Below the pieces are notes generated by a model. It was not told where the DNA came from. It searched no databases and saw only the letters and a list, made by a program, of their open reading frames with translations. The position numbers and the translations under genes were made by a program. A stretch of 64,000 nucleotides of DNA from Collybiopsis luxurians FD-317 M1 (taxonomy: Eukaryota; Basidiomycota; Agaricomycetes; Agaricales; Omphalotaceae), in contig KN834754.1 of NCBI GenBank assembly GCA_000827265.1, forward strand, positions 760,831-824,830, in the 5' to 3' direction. This document shows, piece by piece, positions 55,998 to 64,000 of this stretch. Position 1 is the first letter of the stretch. The number at the start of each line of letters is the position of its first letter.

Positions 55998-58900
55998 ATG
56001 GTCAGTCTCAAATTTTCGCGTCAATTTGCCGCTACTCATTATTCATTATCTAGTCTACTTCTCGACGTTCTACTAAAAGGCAACGCGACTCTTCTCCTCC
56101 AGCCTCCTCACCCACCGCCCCTTCTCGTACCCCTCGTCGACGCGATTCCGAGTCTTCTCTTCCACCTTCTTCCCCTCTCGCGTTCGATGACACTGATGAA
56201 AGCATGGACGAAAGAGACGCGGTCCCAGACTTGGATGATGCCGAAGGGGACGACGACGACGGCGAAGACTTGTATGGTGACAATCTTCAAGAGTGTGTCA
56301 ATTTGTCGCGTTTTTCTTCTTCAAAAAACTCACAAAATCCTTCAGAGATTACGCGCCGAATCAACTTTTGGATCGATATGACCAAACAGGTATTGATGAT
56401 GACGAAGATGTTGAAGAAATCTCGGCGGCGGCGCGTCGTCTGGCCGAAAAAAAAATGGATCGACGCGACCGTACCTCCCGTGGTGGCAGAAAAGGCGCCA
56501 GAGCTGCTCAGCGATCCCGAGCTCCCGCGTTTTTGGATGAAGATGATGATATCGATGAAGACGATGACGAACTTTTGCGCATGAAGCGACGGACCAGGAG
56601 GCAGTATGATGAAAGAAGAGACGCGGACGATTTGGACGGCTTTGAGGACGTGAGTCATTCGTATTCTCTGCCTTGTTTTCGTTTTAATTTAACACACCCA
56701 CGTAGGAAATTCCTCTTGAACAACTCAGTGACATCAAGGCCAAATCTATTGTCGAGTGGATTGCAAATCCACGTGTCAGACGTTCCATTGTCAAGCATTT
56801 CCGTCAATTCCTCATGACCTATGTCGACGATCAAGGTGCGTCGGTCTATGGACAGAGGATACGCAATCTGGGAGAAAGTACGCGCATTTTGCATTTTTTT
56901 CTCTTTTTGAAACTCATGCCTCATGTACCGTCCTCTAGCCAACTCGGAATCACTCGAGGTCTCCTACAGCCATCTTGCTTATTCAAAGCCAATCCTTGCC
57001 TACTTCCTTACCAATGCGCCCGCCGCCATGCTCGTGATCTTTGATGAAGTCGCTCTCACCGCCATCCTCTTGTATTACCCTGCTTACGAGCGTATCCATT
57101 CGGAAGTACACGTCCGTATATGTGACCTACCCTTTGCATCGTCTTTGCGGGATCTGCGTCGGTCCAATCTTAACAACCTTGTCCGAGTCAGCGGTGTCGT
57201 TACACGCCGGAGCAGCGTGTTCCCTCAGCTTAAATACGTCAAATTCGATTGCAAAAAGTGTGGCGCTGTTCTCGGACCTTTTTACCAGGATGCAACCAAG
57301 GAGGTCAAAGTTAGCTACTGCGCCAACTGCGAAAGTAAAGGGCCTTTCCCTGTCAACTCCGAGCAGGTATGAATTTGGGACTTCTCGTAAAGGTACCCCC
57401 CTTGAATATCTGCATTTCTAGACTGTGTATCGTAACTACCAAAAGATGACCTTGCAGGAATCACCTGGATCTGTTCCTGCAGGTCGTCTTCCTCGCCATC
57501 GTGAAGTCATTCTCCTGTGGGATTTAGTAGATAGCGCAAAGCCAGGAGAGGAAGTTGTAGGTCGAACCAATCACTTTCCTGTGACTCTATCTCTAATGCC
57601 TAAATTGCACAGGAAATCACTGGTGTCTACAGGAACAATTTCGACGCGTCTCTCAACGCTAAGAACGGATTCCCGGTTTTTTCGACCATGATTGAAGCCA
57701 ACCACGTCAACAAAAAAGAAGATCTTTTTGCCGCCTTCCGTCTCACAGAGGAAGATGAGAAAGAGATGCGTGCACTCGGCCGCGACGAACGAATCCGAAA
57801 GCGTATAGTCAAATCCATTGCTCCCTCTATCTACGGACACGAAGATATCAAAACTGCGATAGCTCTGTCGCTCTTTGGTGGTGTCTCAAAGGATATTAAT
57901 CACAAGCATCGTATTCGTGGTGATATTAACGTTCTCCTCCTCGGTGATCCCGGTACAGCCAAATCTCAATTCCTCAAGTACGTTGAAAAGACTGCCCACC
58001 GATCTGTCTTTGCTACCGGCCAAGGTGCCTCTGCCGTTGGTCTAACTGCGAGCGTGCGCAAAGACCCCGTTACGCGCGAGTGGACTCTGGAGGGAGGCGC
58101 GCTGGTGCTCGCCGACAAGGGTACTTGTCTTATTGACGAATTTGACAAGATGAACGACGCGGATCGGACATCTATCCACGAGGCTATGGAGCAGCAGTCC
58201 ATCTCCATCTCAAAGGCTGGCATTGTCACGACGCTACAGGCTCGCTGTGCCATCATCGCGGCGGCCAATCCCATTCGGGGAAGGTACAACCCAACCATAC
58301 CGTTCCAACAAAATGTCGAACTCACAGAGCCTATTCTCTCGCGATTCGATGTGCTATGCGTAGTAAAGGACACTGTTGACCCGGTGATGGATGAGTTGCT
58401 TGCACGATTTGTTGTCGGAAGTCATCTCAGAAGTCATCCTTCGTTCGAGAAACAAACAGATGAGATGGACGTTGGGACTTCGGTTGATGAGGATGTAAGT
58501 TCTGCGATTTCGCTTTCGTATTCTCTCTTTGCTGATACCGTCTGAGCAGCTCATTCCCCAAGATGTTTTGCGAAAATATATCATGTACGCTCGCGAAAAG
58601 ATTAAGCCCAAACTTTACCAGCTTGATCAGGAAAAACTCTCCAAGCTTTTCGCCGACCTTCGAAAGCAGTCCCAGGCTACAGGTTCCTATCCCATCACTG
58701 TACGTCATTTAGAAAGTATGATTCGAATGGCGGAGGCCAGCGCGAAGATGTCACTTCGTGAATACGTGCGTGCGGATGACATTGACCTTGCCATTGAGGT
58801 AGCAGTGGGCAGCTTTGTGAGCGCGCAAAAGATGAGTATCAAGAAGACGTTGCAAAGGGTATGGTCTTGGTTGCTAATTCCTGATTGCGGAGAATCCTAA

Positions 58901-59253
58901 TTTTATGGGTCAAACAGGGATTCAGAAAATACCTCACACAATCCAAGGATCATGAGGAACTGTTGGCGTTCCTGCTCGGAAACATTGTCAAGGAGAAGGC
59001 TAGATTCTATATGCTCCAGCGACACGAACAGCCCGAGTTGGTCCAAGTCAAAACCAAGGAATTAGAAGAGAAGGTAAATAGTATTCAGTCTCGAGTCTAG
59101 CCTCGAGTCTAGTCCCGCCGAAGCTGACTGGCTTTTCAGGCCAAAGAACACGAGATTTACGACATTTCGTCGTTCCTTCACTCCAAGCTGTTTACAGCCA
59201 ACGGCTACAAACTCAAGGAGGAAAACATTGAGAAGACGTTTAGAATGAACTGA
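55998..59253 (+). CDS. MCM2: MCM2 replicative helicase subunit
   Basis: A subunit of the MCM2-7 DNA helicase, loaded at origins in G1. The coding sequence begins with an exon consisting only of ATG (55998-56000), followed by gtcagt...tctag and then [14 protein letters not shown]. An acidic N-terminus ([26 protein letters not shown]), the typical histone-binding and kinase-target region, leads to the folded core: [36 protein letters not shown], a zinc finger CKKC...[24 protein letters not shown] and GEEVEITGVY. The AAA+ part has Walker [10 protein letters not shown], Walker [11 protein letters not shown], the arginine finger SRFDVL, and a C-terminal winged helix ending [11 protein letters not shown]. 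All helicase motifs are intact. Confidence 0.98.
56014..56021. promoter_or_regulatory. Second MBF/E2F-like site, in MCM2 intron 1
   Basis: TTTCGCGT lies 14 bases into the first intron and is the exact inverse of the 8-mer at 55958-55965. The two sites bracket the start codon at a centre spacing of 56 bp. Confidence 0.4.
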
Positions 59254-59433
59254 AGTGGCACATGGCGTATATACCTATAACTGCGATATCTGGTCTCTTT
59301 GATGCTTTCGATACCTCTCATATTGTTGTATTTTCACGGTGTTTTTGTGTTTACATTATGTTCTATGAAATGTATTTAGCTGAGTGGTGTAATGTACCGC
59401 TAAACAATGAGTCGGCCGGAAAAAGAGAGAAAG

Positions 59434-60223
59434 TTATGCTGAAGCGGAGTTATGAGTTGATGAGGAAGACTGCTCAGTATGAGCTGTTGTGCGGGTCGAG
59501 GGCGAAGCCTGTTCAGCTCCAGCCGAAGCATCCTCGGTTGGTTTACCTTCTTCTTCATCGTCCATGATTTCTGTAAAAAAAAAAAAAAGTCAGTTCCAAA
59601 GGAGATACGCAAGTTGATTCATAAGCAAAACATACCGTCAGCATAGACCTCGGGATGAACGCGGAAACAGGTCTGCATTGCTTGAAATTTTTCGACACAA
59701 TTTATCCCTTTGGGTTCTTCTTCCGAGTACACGAAGCAAGAAAAAGCTTCCCGAAACTCGGGCCCGCAGGGCCCATGGGCCATTCCACCGAGGCAAGGAC
59801 AATCCCAATTTATCTCACCAGTGACGGGATCATAAGCACCTTGCGAAGCACCTTCAGACGCTTCTTCAGAGTTGGCCGCTGGTTCACTTGTTGCAGAAGA
59901 GTCGGCGGTAGTCTCGACTGTTTTTGAAGTGAGGTGACTTTCTGATGAAGGAGTATTTAGAACCGGTGATTTTACGGCTGTAATAGTGGGGAGTTGAAGT
60001 ATCTTATGACGAAGAAAATACAATGGCACGTACATTCTGCGACAGTCGCGCTATCCAACGCGATGCGCTGGTCCCTTGTCCATCGCCAAGTTGAGTAAGT
60101 AATAACGGTAGCAGAAGCGGTGAGAACGAAGCCTAGACTGTACGGCTTGGTTTTTGGTATGGCTTTAGATGTCTGTGTGTGAATGCATCGTCGCAAGGGT
60201 ACTCTTCGCAGTTGGGAGAACAT
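59434..60223 (-). CDS. MIA40: MIA40 oxidoreductase of the mitochondrial intermembrane space
   Basis: The import receptor and disulfide donor for small Cys-motif proteins. The N-terminus is a basic mitochondrial presequence ([20 protein letters not shown]) followed by one membrane anchor ([17 protein letters not shown]), as in fungal Mia40. After an intron and a Ser/Glu/Thr-rich linker comes the redox motif CPC ([14 protein letters not shown]). The twin CX9C pairs follow, [11 protein letters not shown] and [11 protein letters not shown], with VYSEEEPKG between them and [10 protein letters not shown] after. The last exon gives an acidic then Ser-rich tail ending NSASA at the TAA at 59434-59436. 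Every functional Cys is present. It is convergent with MCM2. Confidence 0.96.
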
Positions 60224-60661
60224 GAAGAAGTCTGAAAAATAAATTTATGTGATCGCGCTGACTGTAATGGAAGGATGACGCATCTTCCCGAAGTCTTTCG
60301 AATCTAACATGTACAAATATCAAGTCACGTGCTAAGAAAGGAATAGATTCAACTCGCCCACAATGCAACGGATGAGTGCAATTTGGTATATTCCAGGATC
60401 ACTCAGGCCCGTCAGAGTGTTGGACAAAAATACAGGCTGTTTTACAACTATAATTCGATGGACAAACAGATTTAACTCTTGAACGAAAGTGGAGACAAAA
60501 GCTGAACGAGAAAAGATCCATAAAATGTGTTATTACAACAAAGACCTCGGCGACAGATACTTAAAGGGCTAGAAACCTCCGGCTTTGTGTTGAGGGAGAA
60601 AAGGTATTAATGTGTTATCCAAGAAATGTCCATCCGACTGTCCAACGACGATGGTCAAACG
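60224..60661. other. Spacer between MIA40 and SNX3
   Basis: These 438 bp hold the MIA40 promoter (right next to 60223) and the SNX3 3' flank. I see no ORF of protein-like composition, tRNA or repeat. Confidence 0.4.
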
Positions 60662-61476
60662 TTACAGCCATTGTGAACGATCGAAGTTCGGATTCTGAAG
60701 AAAGTCTCCAAGGACCTTACTTCCGGTCTTGATGACAGGATTAATGCCGGTGCTCGATGGAAGGAAGAAGGGCGTACCTGTAGCAAAGGATGTCCCGCCA
60801 CGATACTCAAAAACCTCTCCAGGCCTTCTCGACGGGCCTCGATGACCTCATCCGAGAAACGATTTGTGAACACCTTTCCAGGGAGAGGGGGAATGTTGAC
60901 TCTTGTGGATTCACGTTCGAGGATGTCACCTAGAATCGGAATGTATGAAAGGGCTGCTTGAAGATACTTTCAAAAGAACATCCTACGGAAAGCTTCGAAA
61001 TCAGAGTAACGGCGTCGTACTAATGAATGCCGCAGCTTAAACGCTGGAATATTGGTCTAAGAAGAGTGAGAATTAGTCCTTTACGAATGAGCAAGTTCCA
61101 AACCTTGCACACGATCTCATAATCTGTGTACATCTTTCGTCCAAAACCTGAAAATACTGTCAGAAATCTTGATAGTCGCCTTCTTGCCGAAAGTGAATCG
61201 GAAAGTGAAGGTAAAGATTGAAGTTTGATACTTACCATGTGTCTGCGGATTCCTAACCTCAATCTCGAGAAAACTCTCCGGTACACTGTACATTTCTTCG
61301 ATCTATGATGGTACTATGTTAGCAAGGCATCATCAAGGGCGGAGAAAGAGCGTCTTCAAAAGGAAACAGGATAACAAGACATGAGAGAATCGACAAATAC
61401 TAACGGTTTGTTCTCTACCCGACATCCTCACGTCGTCAACTGTGCTTACACGGGCAAATGGGGACACAGTGGTCAT
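60662..61476 (-). CDS. SNX3: SNX3/Grd19-like sorting nexin (PX domain)
   Basis: A phosphatidylinositol-3-phosphate-binding protein that acts with retromer in endosome-to-Golgi retrieval. The start [18 protein letters not shown] runs to an intron after EQT. Then come [18 protein letters not shown] with [12 protein letters not shown] (PX strands), [20 protein letters not shown] (the RRYSDF motif that binds PI3P), [28 protein letters not shown] and [20 protein letters not shown], ending NFDRSQWL. The whole protein is essentially the PX domain plus a short N-tail, exactly the SNX3 layout. Several small introns are present, and the TAA is at 60662-60664. Confidence 0.95.
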
Positions 61477-62158
61477 GGTTGTAAAGACTGAATCTTTGTT
61501 GAACGTCTCAGCAAAAGATGATGAAGAAGTAAAGTCAAGGGACAGTTATATTCGGCGGCAGTGCATCACTCCGTCGTGACATTGATGGCGCTATACGTGA
61601 CTCTCCTCGAATATTGCCACTTGAACCACGACTGTAAAACAACAATCCAAGTTGCTCACTCATGAGATTGCTAAAGCTTCCTATCATACCATATCCGCCG
61701 CGGAAAATTCTGGTGAAAAGATCTTTGCAAAGCAAGTCAATAACTCTACTAATGACGGATCATCCTATCGCAATTTCTGAGAAGAAAAGCAGAACAGACT
61801 AGAGAAAAACGTGGTCAATTGGAAGCTATTCTAAGTCCTTGATAAGAGAGCCAGTCATGGAAGAAATTAACATTGGTCGAGGTAATATCAGAGATAAATG
61901 CGAGTGCGTCACAGCGTAATTGCCTGAAAACGGAGTCCTGCAAATGAACCGGGAGAGCAAGAAGTTCCATTCCGACTCAACCGCAGCCGATATTTAGCGA
62001 GATCGCCCTTCGCAGGTAGTGCAGGACTCTAAAACAGTGTAATCTACTGCTACAAATAGAATATAGGGTGGTCATGTACGGCTCATCCGCCAGAGCTGAT
62101 GACAATCACTAGATGCTGCACACAGTCAAATAAGGGGTGGTGATACCTTCATTCAATG
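61477..62158. other. Non-coding spacer between SNX3 and PON-like gene
   Basis: These 682 bp contain the SNX3 promoter and the 3' flank of the paraoxonase-like gene. I find no credible ORF or RNA gene on either strand. The middle is AT-rich and unremarkable. Confidence 0.45.
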
Positions 62159-63600
62159 TCAGTGTGGCCGAGTCAGAAAGTGGCCAGCAGACTTGCCGTG
62201 CATAAACAAGCGACTTCGTTCTGCGTCATGAACGACTGTCTTAGCACCGGAAACGAGAGAACCATCGTTTTCGAAGGCCTAGAATGATATGAGTGAGACT
62301 TGGTATGCAATTAACCAGACAGTGGACCGAATTAACCTTTTCTACTTTGTATTTTTCACCATAGAATGCCCCGCTCCCCGTGTTCAAACCAAACTTCCAA
62401 GCACACGCTGGTACAGATCGAGAAGGAATCACACTAGTAACATCCTTAATGGATTCTAGGTATTTTGGGAGACCTAGGCAGCGAAGACAAAGTTGTAGGA
62501 CGAAACGCAAGGAAGCATAACTGCGCAGAAAAAGCTTACCAGCAGCCCATATCACTCCGTCCTTGTCGAGGGAAATATTGTCAATCGGCGTAGCTACAAT
62601 GTACCACTATTGCAGCTGCATCCATAAAAAAAAAAACCATGACGAACCACAACCAACATCCTCCAAAAAAATCAAGGAATCATCCGCTTGCCTTTCGTAT
62701 ATCAATATTCCAGGAGCATGAGAACTAACAACATATACCGTTCCGTTTGAAGCCTGGGTAATACCATTAGCGGTGTAAAGATTTGGCACTACAATCCTGC
62801 ATCCGTCCTCAGAGCAGTACCCAAGGGAGGAGAAGGAGGTGAACATTGCGCGAAGTTGACTGGTCTACAGCTCAAAGGTGAGTAGTTCTAAATAGGAAGG
62901 AAGTTAATCGGATGCGTACCACTCCCCCTCGCTTATTGCGCCAATTGGTAAAGTAGAAGCGTTTCCCGTCGCCGAATCCTGTTACGTCGTTGGGCTCAAT
63001 GATAGCCGGATCACGAACAGTTCTTATATGAAGCAAGGTGTCGCTGCCTGCGACTGTCTTGAAAATTTCAATGACCGAGTCAGCGCCGACACCTGAAGGA
63101 TCCGGTCTATGGTTTATAAGGTAGATAAACAGCTCATTCGGATTCGCGTCTGAAGGTACGACATCCATTCCGTGCACGGCCAAACCAGCCTTCTTTAAGT
63201 CAAAGTTTTCCAAGGCCAAACGCGTAGTTTTGGATGTCCTGGGGTCAAATATAGCGACATAATCTTCTTCTACTGGAGTTTCATAACGATCAGCGGGAGG
63301 CATCCATCTGACCCGGTTCTCTAGCGTGGAGCATGCCAGGTAAAGTAAGCCTGTCGCTTGGTGCAGGACAATTTCTGGGCGACTCAGATGTTCAGCTTCA
63401 TTGAGTAAGACGTAGACGCGACGGGGTTACTCACTGTCACAAGCTTGCACCTCTTCAAATTTCTGACACTGCTCTGCATTCAGTCCGAAATTCTGGGCAT
63501 TATAAGACAGCCCTGCAAGGCTAATGACCGGCGACAGAAAGAACTGGTGCACCACAGCCAGAAGGATACCAAAGATAGAGAAAAAGACAGTCCAGATCAT
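62159..63600 (-). CDS. Paraoxonase/arylesterase-like beta-propeller protein
   Basis: Related to serum paraoxonase-type calcium-dependent esterases and lactonases. An N-terminal signal anchor (MIWTVFFSIFGILLAVVHQF) is followed by FGLNAEQCQKFEEVQACD, a Cys region as in PON. Propeller blades follow with DYVAIFDPRTSKTTRLALEN, VHGMDVVPSDANPNELFIYL, NDVTGFGDGKRFYFTNW (with the Asn-Asp calcium-ligand pair of PON), YTANGITQASNGTVYVVSSH and TPIDNISLDKDGVIWAAG (a second Asp/Asn calcium segment). It ends SGAKTVVHDAERSRLFMHG. Several exons; the stop is TGA at 62159-62161. The substrate is unknown. Confidence 0.85.
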
Positions 63601-63751
63601 GGTCGTAGTGAATCAACGGTCTTAATATAAATTTTTCAGTGACATTGATCACCAGGGCGCGTAAAGCAGAGAGCTGCGAATCTAGCTTTCCAAGGACTAT
63701 GCACTGCTAGTTTCTAAAGATAATTACAAAGTGACCTTGTATTTACTCCAC

Positions 63752-64000
63752 TCAACGACCTGTCATCTCTCTGACCTTCTCACCAAACTTCTTCCACGAT
63801 AGACGAGGAAGGTTAAATCCATCTGTCAACCGTGCATAAGTGAGTCCTCCCAAACGAGCCACCGGTCGCAGTTTGGCTGGATCCAATTCAAGTCCGTTCT
63901 CTGCAAGCGCGGTTTGTCTCACATGAACCTGTTTGATGAGGCCGAGAACAAGAGTGCTTGTAATCGCCTCGTTTTTCAAGTCGGAAATATCCTGTGAGGA
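63752..64000 (-). CDS. Flavin-reductase-like (FMN split-barrel) protein, C-terminal part only
   Basis: Only the last exon region lies in the window; the N-terminus is beyond base 64000. Visible are ITSTLVLGLIKQVHVRQTAL, LDPAKLRPVARLGGLTYARL and TDGFNLPRLSWKKFG, which match the C-terminal half of the flavin reductase / FMN-binding split-barrel family (RPVARLGG...YARL is typical). The family reduces or binds FMN in small two-component oxygenase systems, or serves unknown roles in fungi. The FMN-binding N-terminal half cannot be judged. The stop is at 63752-63754. Confidence 0.75.
   Translation of the reverse strand, partial: SSQDISDLKNEAITSTLVLGLIKQVHVRQTALAENGLELDPAKLRPVARLGGLTYARLTDGFNLPRLSWKKFGEKVREMTGR

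Noticed and set aside
62159..64000. Secondary-metabolite cluster with paraoxonase-like and flavin-reductase-like genes
   Set aside because: Only two accessory-type enzymes, no core synthase, and housekeeping SNX3 adjacent.
1..64000. tRNA, rRNA or CRISPR array
   Set aside because: A visual scan for tRNA B-box-like sequence and for regularly spaced repeats found nothing convincing. A tRNAscan run would settle the tRNA question.

Overview
This 64 kb window is nuclear DNA of a filamentous basidiomycete, most likely an Agaricomycete. The genes are densely packed on both strands and nearly all are cut by many short introns of about 50-70 nt with GT(A/G)NGY donors. Several products are typical of mushroom-forming fungi: an S41 peptidase of the secreted fungal type, an FNT transporter, a class 3 lipase, a fungal paraoxonase-like protein and a LARGE-like glycosyltransferase-like protein. 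I name no species. I reconstructed 29 genes by joining exons by eye. Single-span coordinates cover the coding region including introns.

Layout. 1-9.4 kb: a Ser-rich secreted protein cut by the window edge, a P5B-type ATPase and a lineage-specific nuclear-type protein, all on the minus strand. 9.7-14.1 kb: a degenerate amidohydrolase-like protein facing a Zn2Cys6 regulator, then a coiled-coil protein. 14.4-19.7 kb: ALG11, an Xaa-Pro aminopeptidase and the exosome subunit RRP42. 20.7-24 kb: a secreted lipase and a LARGE-like membrane protein. 24.1-33.6 kb: an ATRIP/Rad26-like checkpoint protein facing UPF2, then a CaMKK-like kinase. 33.9-40.9 kb: a cullin (CUL4-like) and Tudor-SN. 40.9-48.6 kb: an S41 peptidase, a HAD-family hydrolase, mitochondrial bS6m and a Mei2-like RNA-binding protein. 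49.7-54.7 kb: an FNT channel, a small conserved orphan, an HSL-type esterase and an EMI1-like twin-CX9C protein. 54.8-55.9 kb: a putative TA-flanked inverted-repeat element containing an assembly gap. 56-64 kb: MCM2, MIA40, SNX3, a paraoxonase-like protein and a partial flavin-reductase-like protein.

Functional ties. No metabolic cluster is evident and most genes are housekeeping. RRP42, UPF2, Tudor-SN and the Mei2-like protein all act on RNA. ATRIP, MCM2 and the cullin serve genome replication and checkpoints. MIA40 and the EMI1-like protein are a plausible enzyme and substrate pair of the mitochondrial intermembrane space.

The unusual features are architectural. Three divergent pairs have only 45-69 bp between start codons. 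A fourth pair appears to share one CCATGG as the start codon of both strands. MCM2 has a coding first exon that is only the ATG. Two genes have 10-13 nt microexons. One gene uses one well-supported and one probable GC-AG intron. An element with inverted termini fills most of the EMI1-MCM2 spacer. I found no clear new multi-gene system, CRISPR array, rRNA or tRNA.
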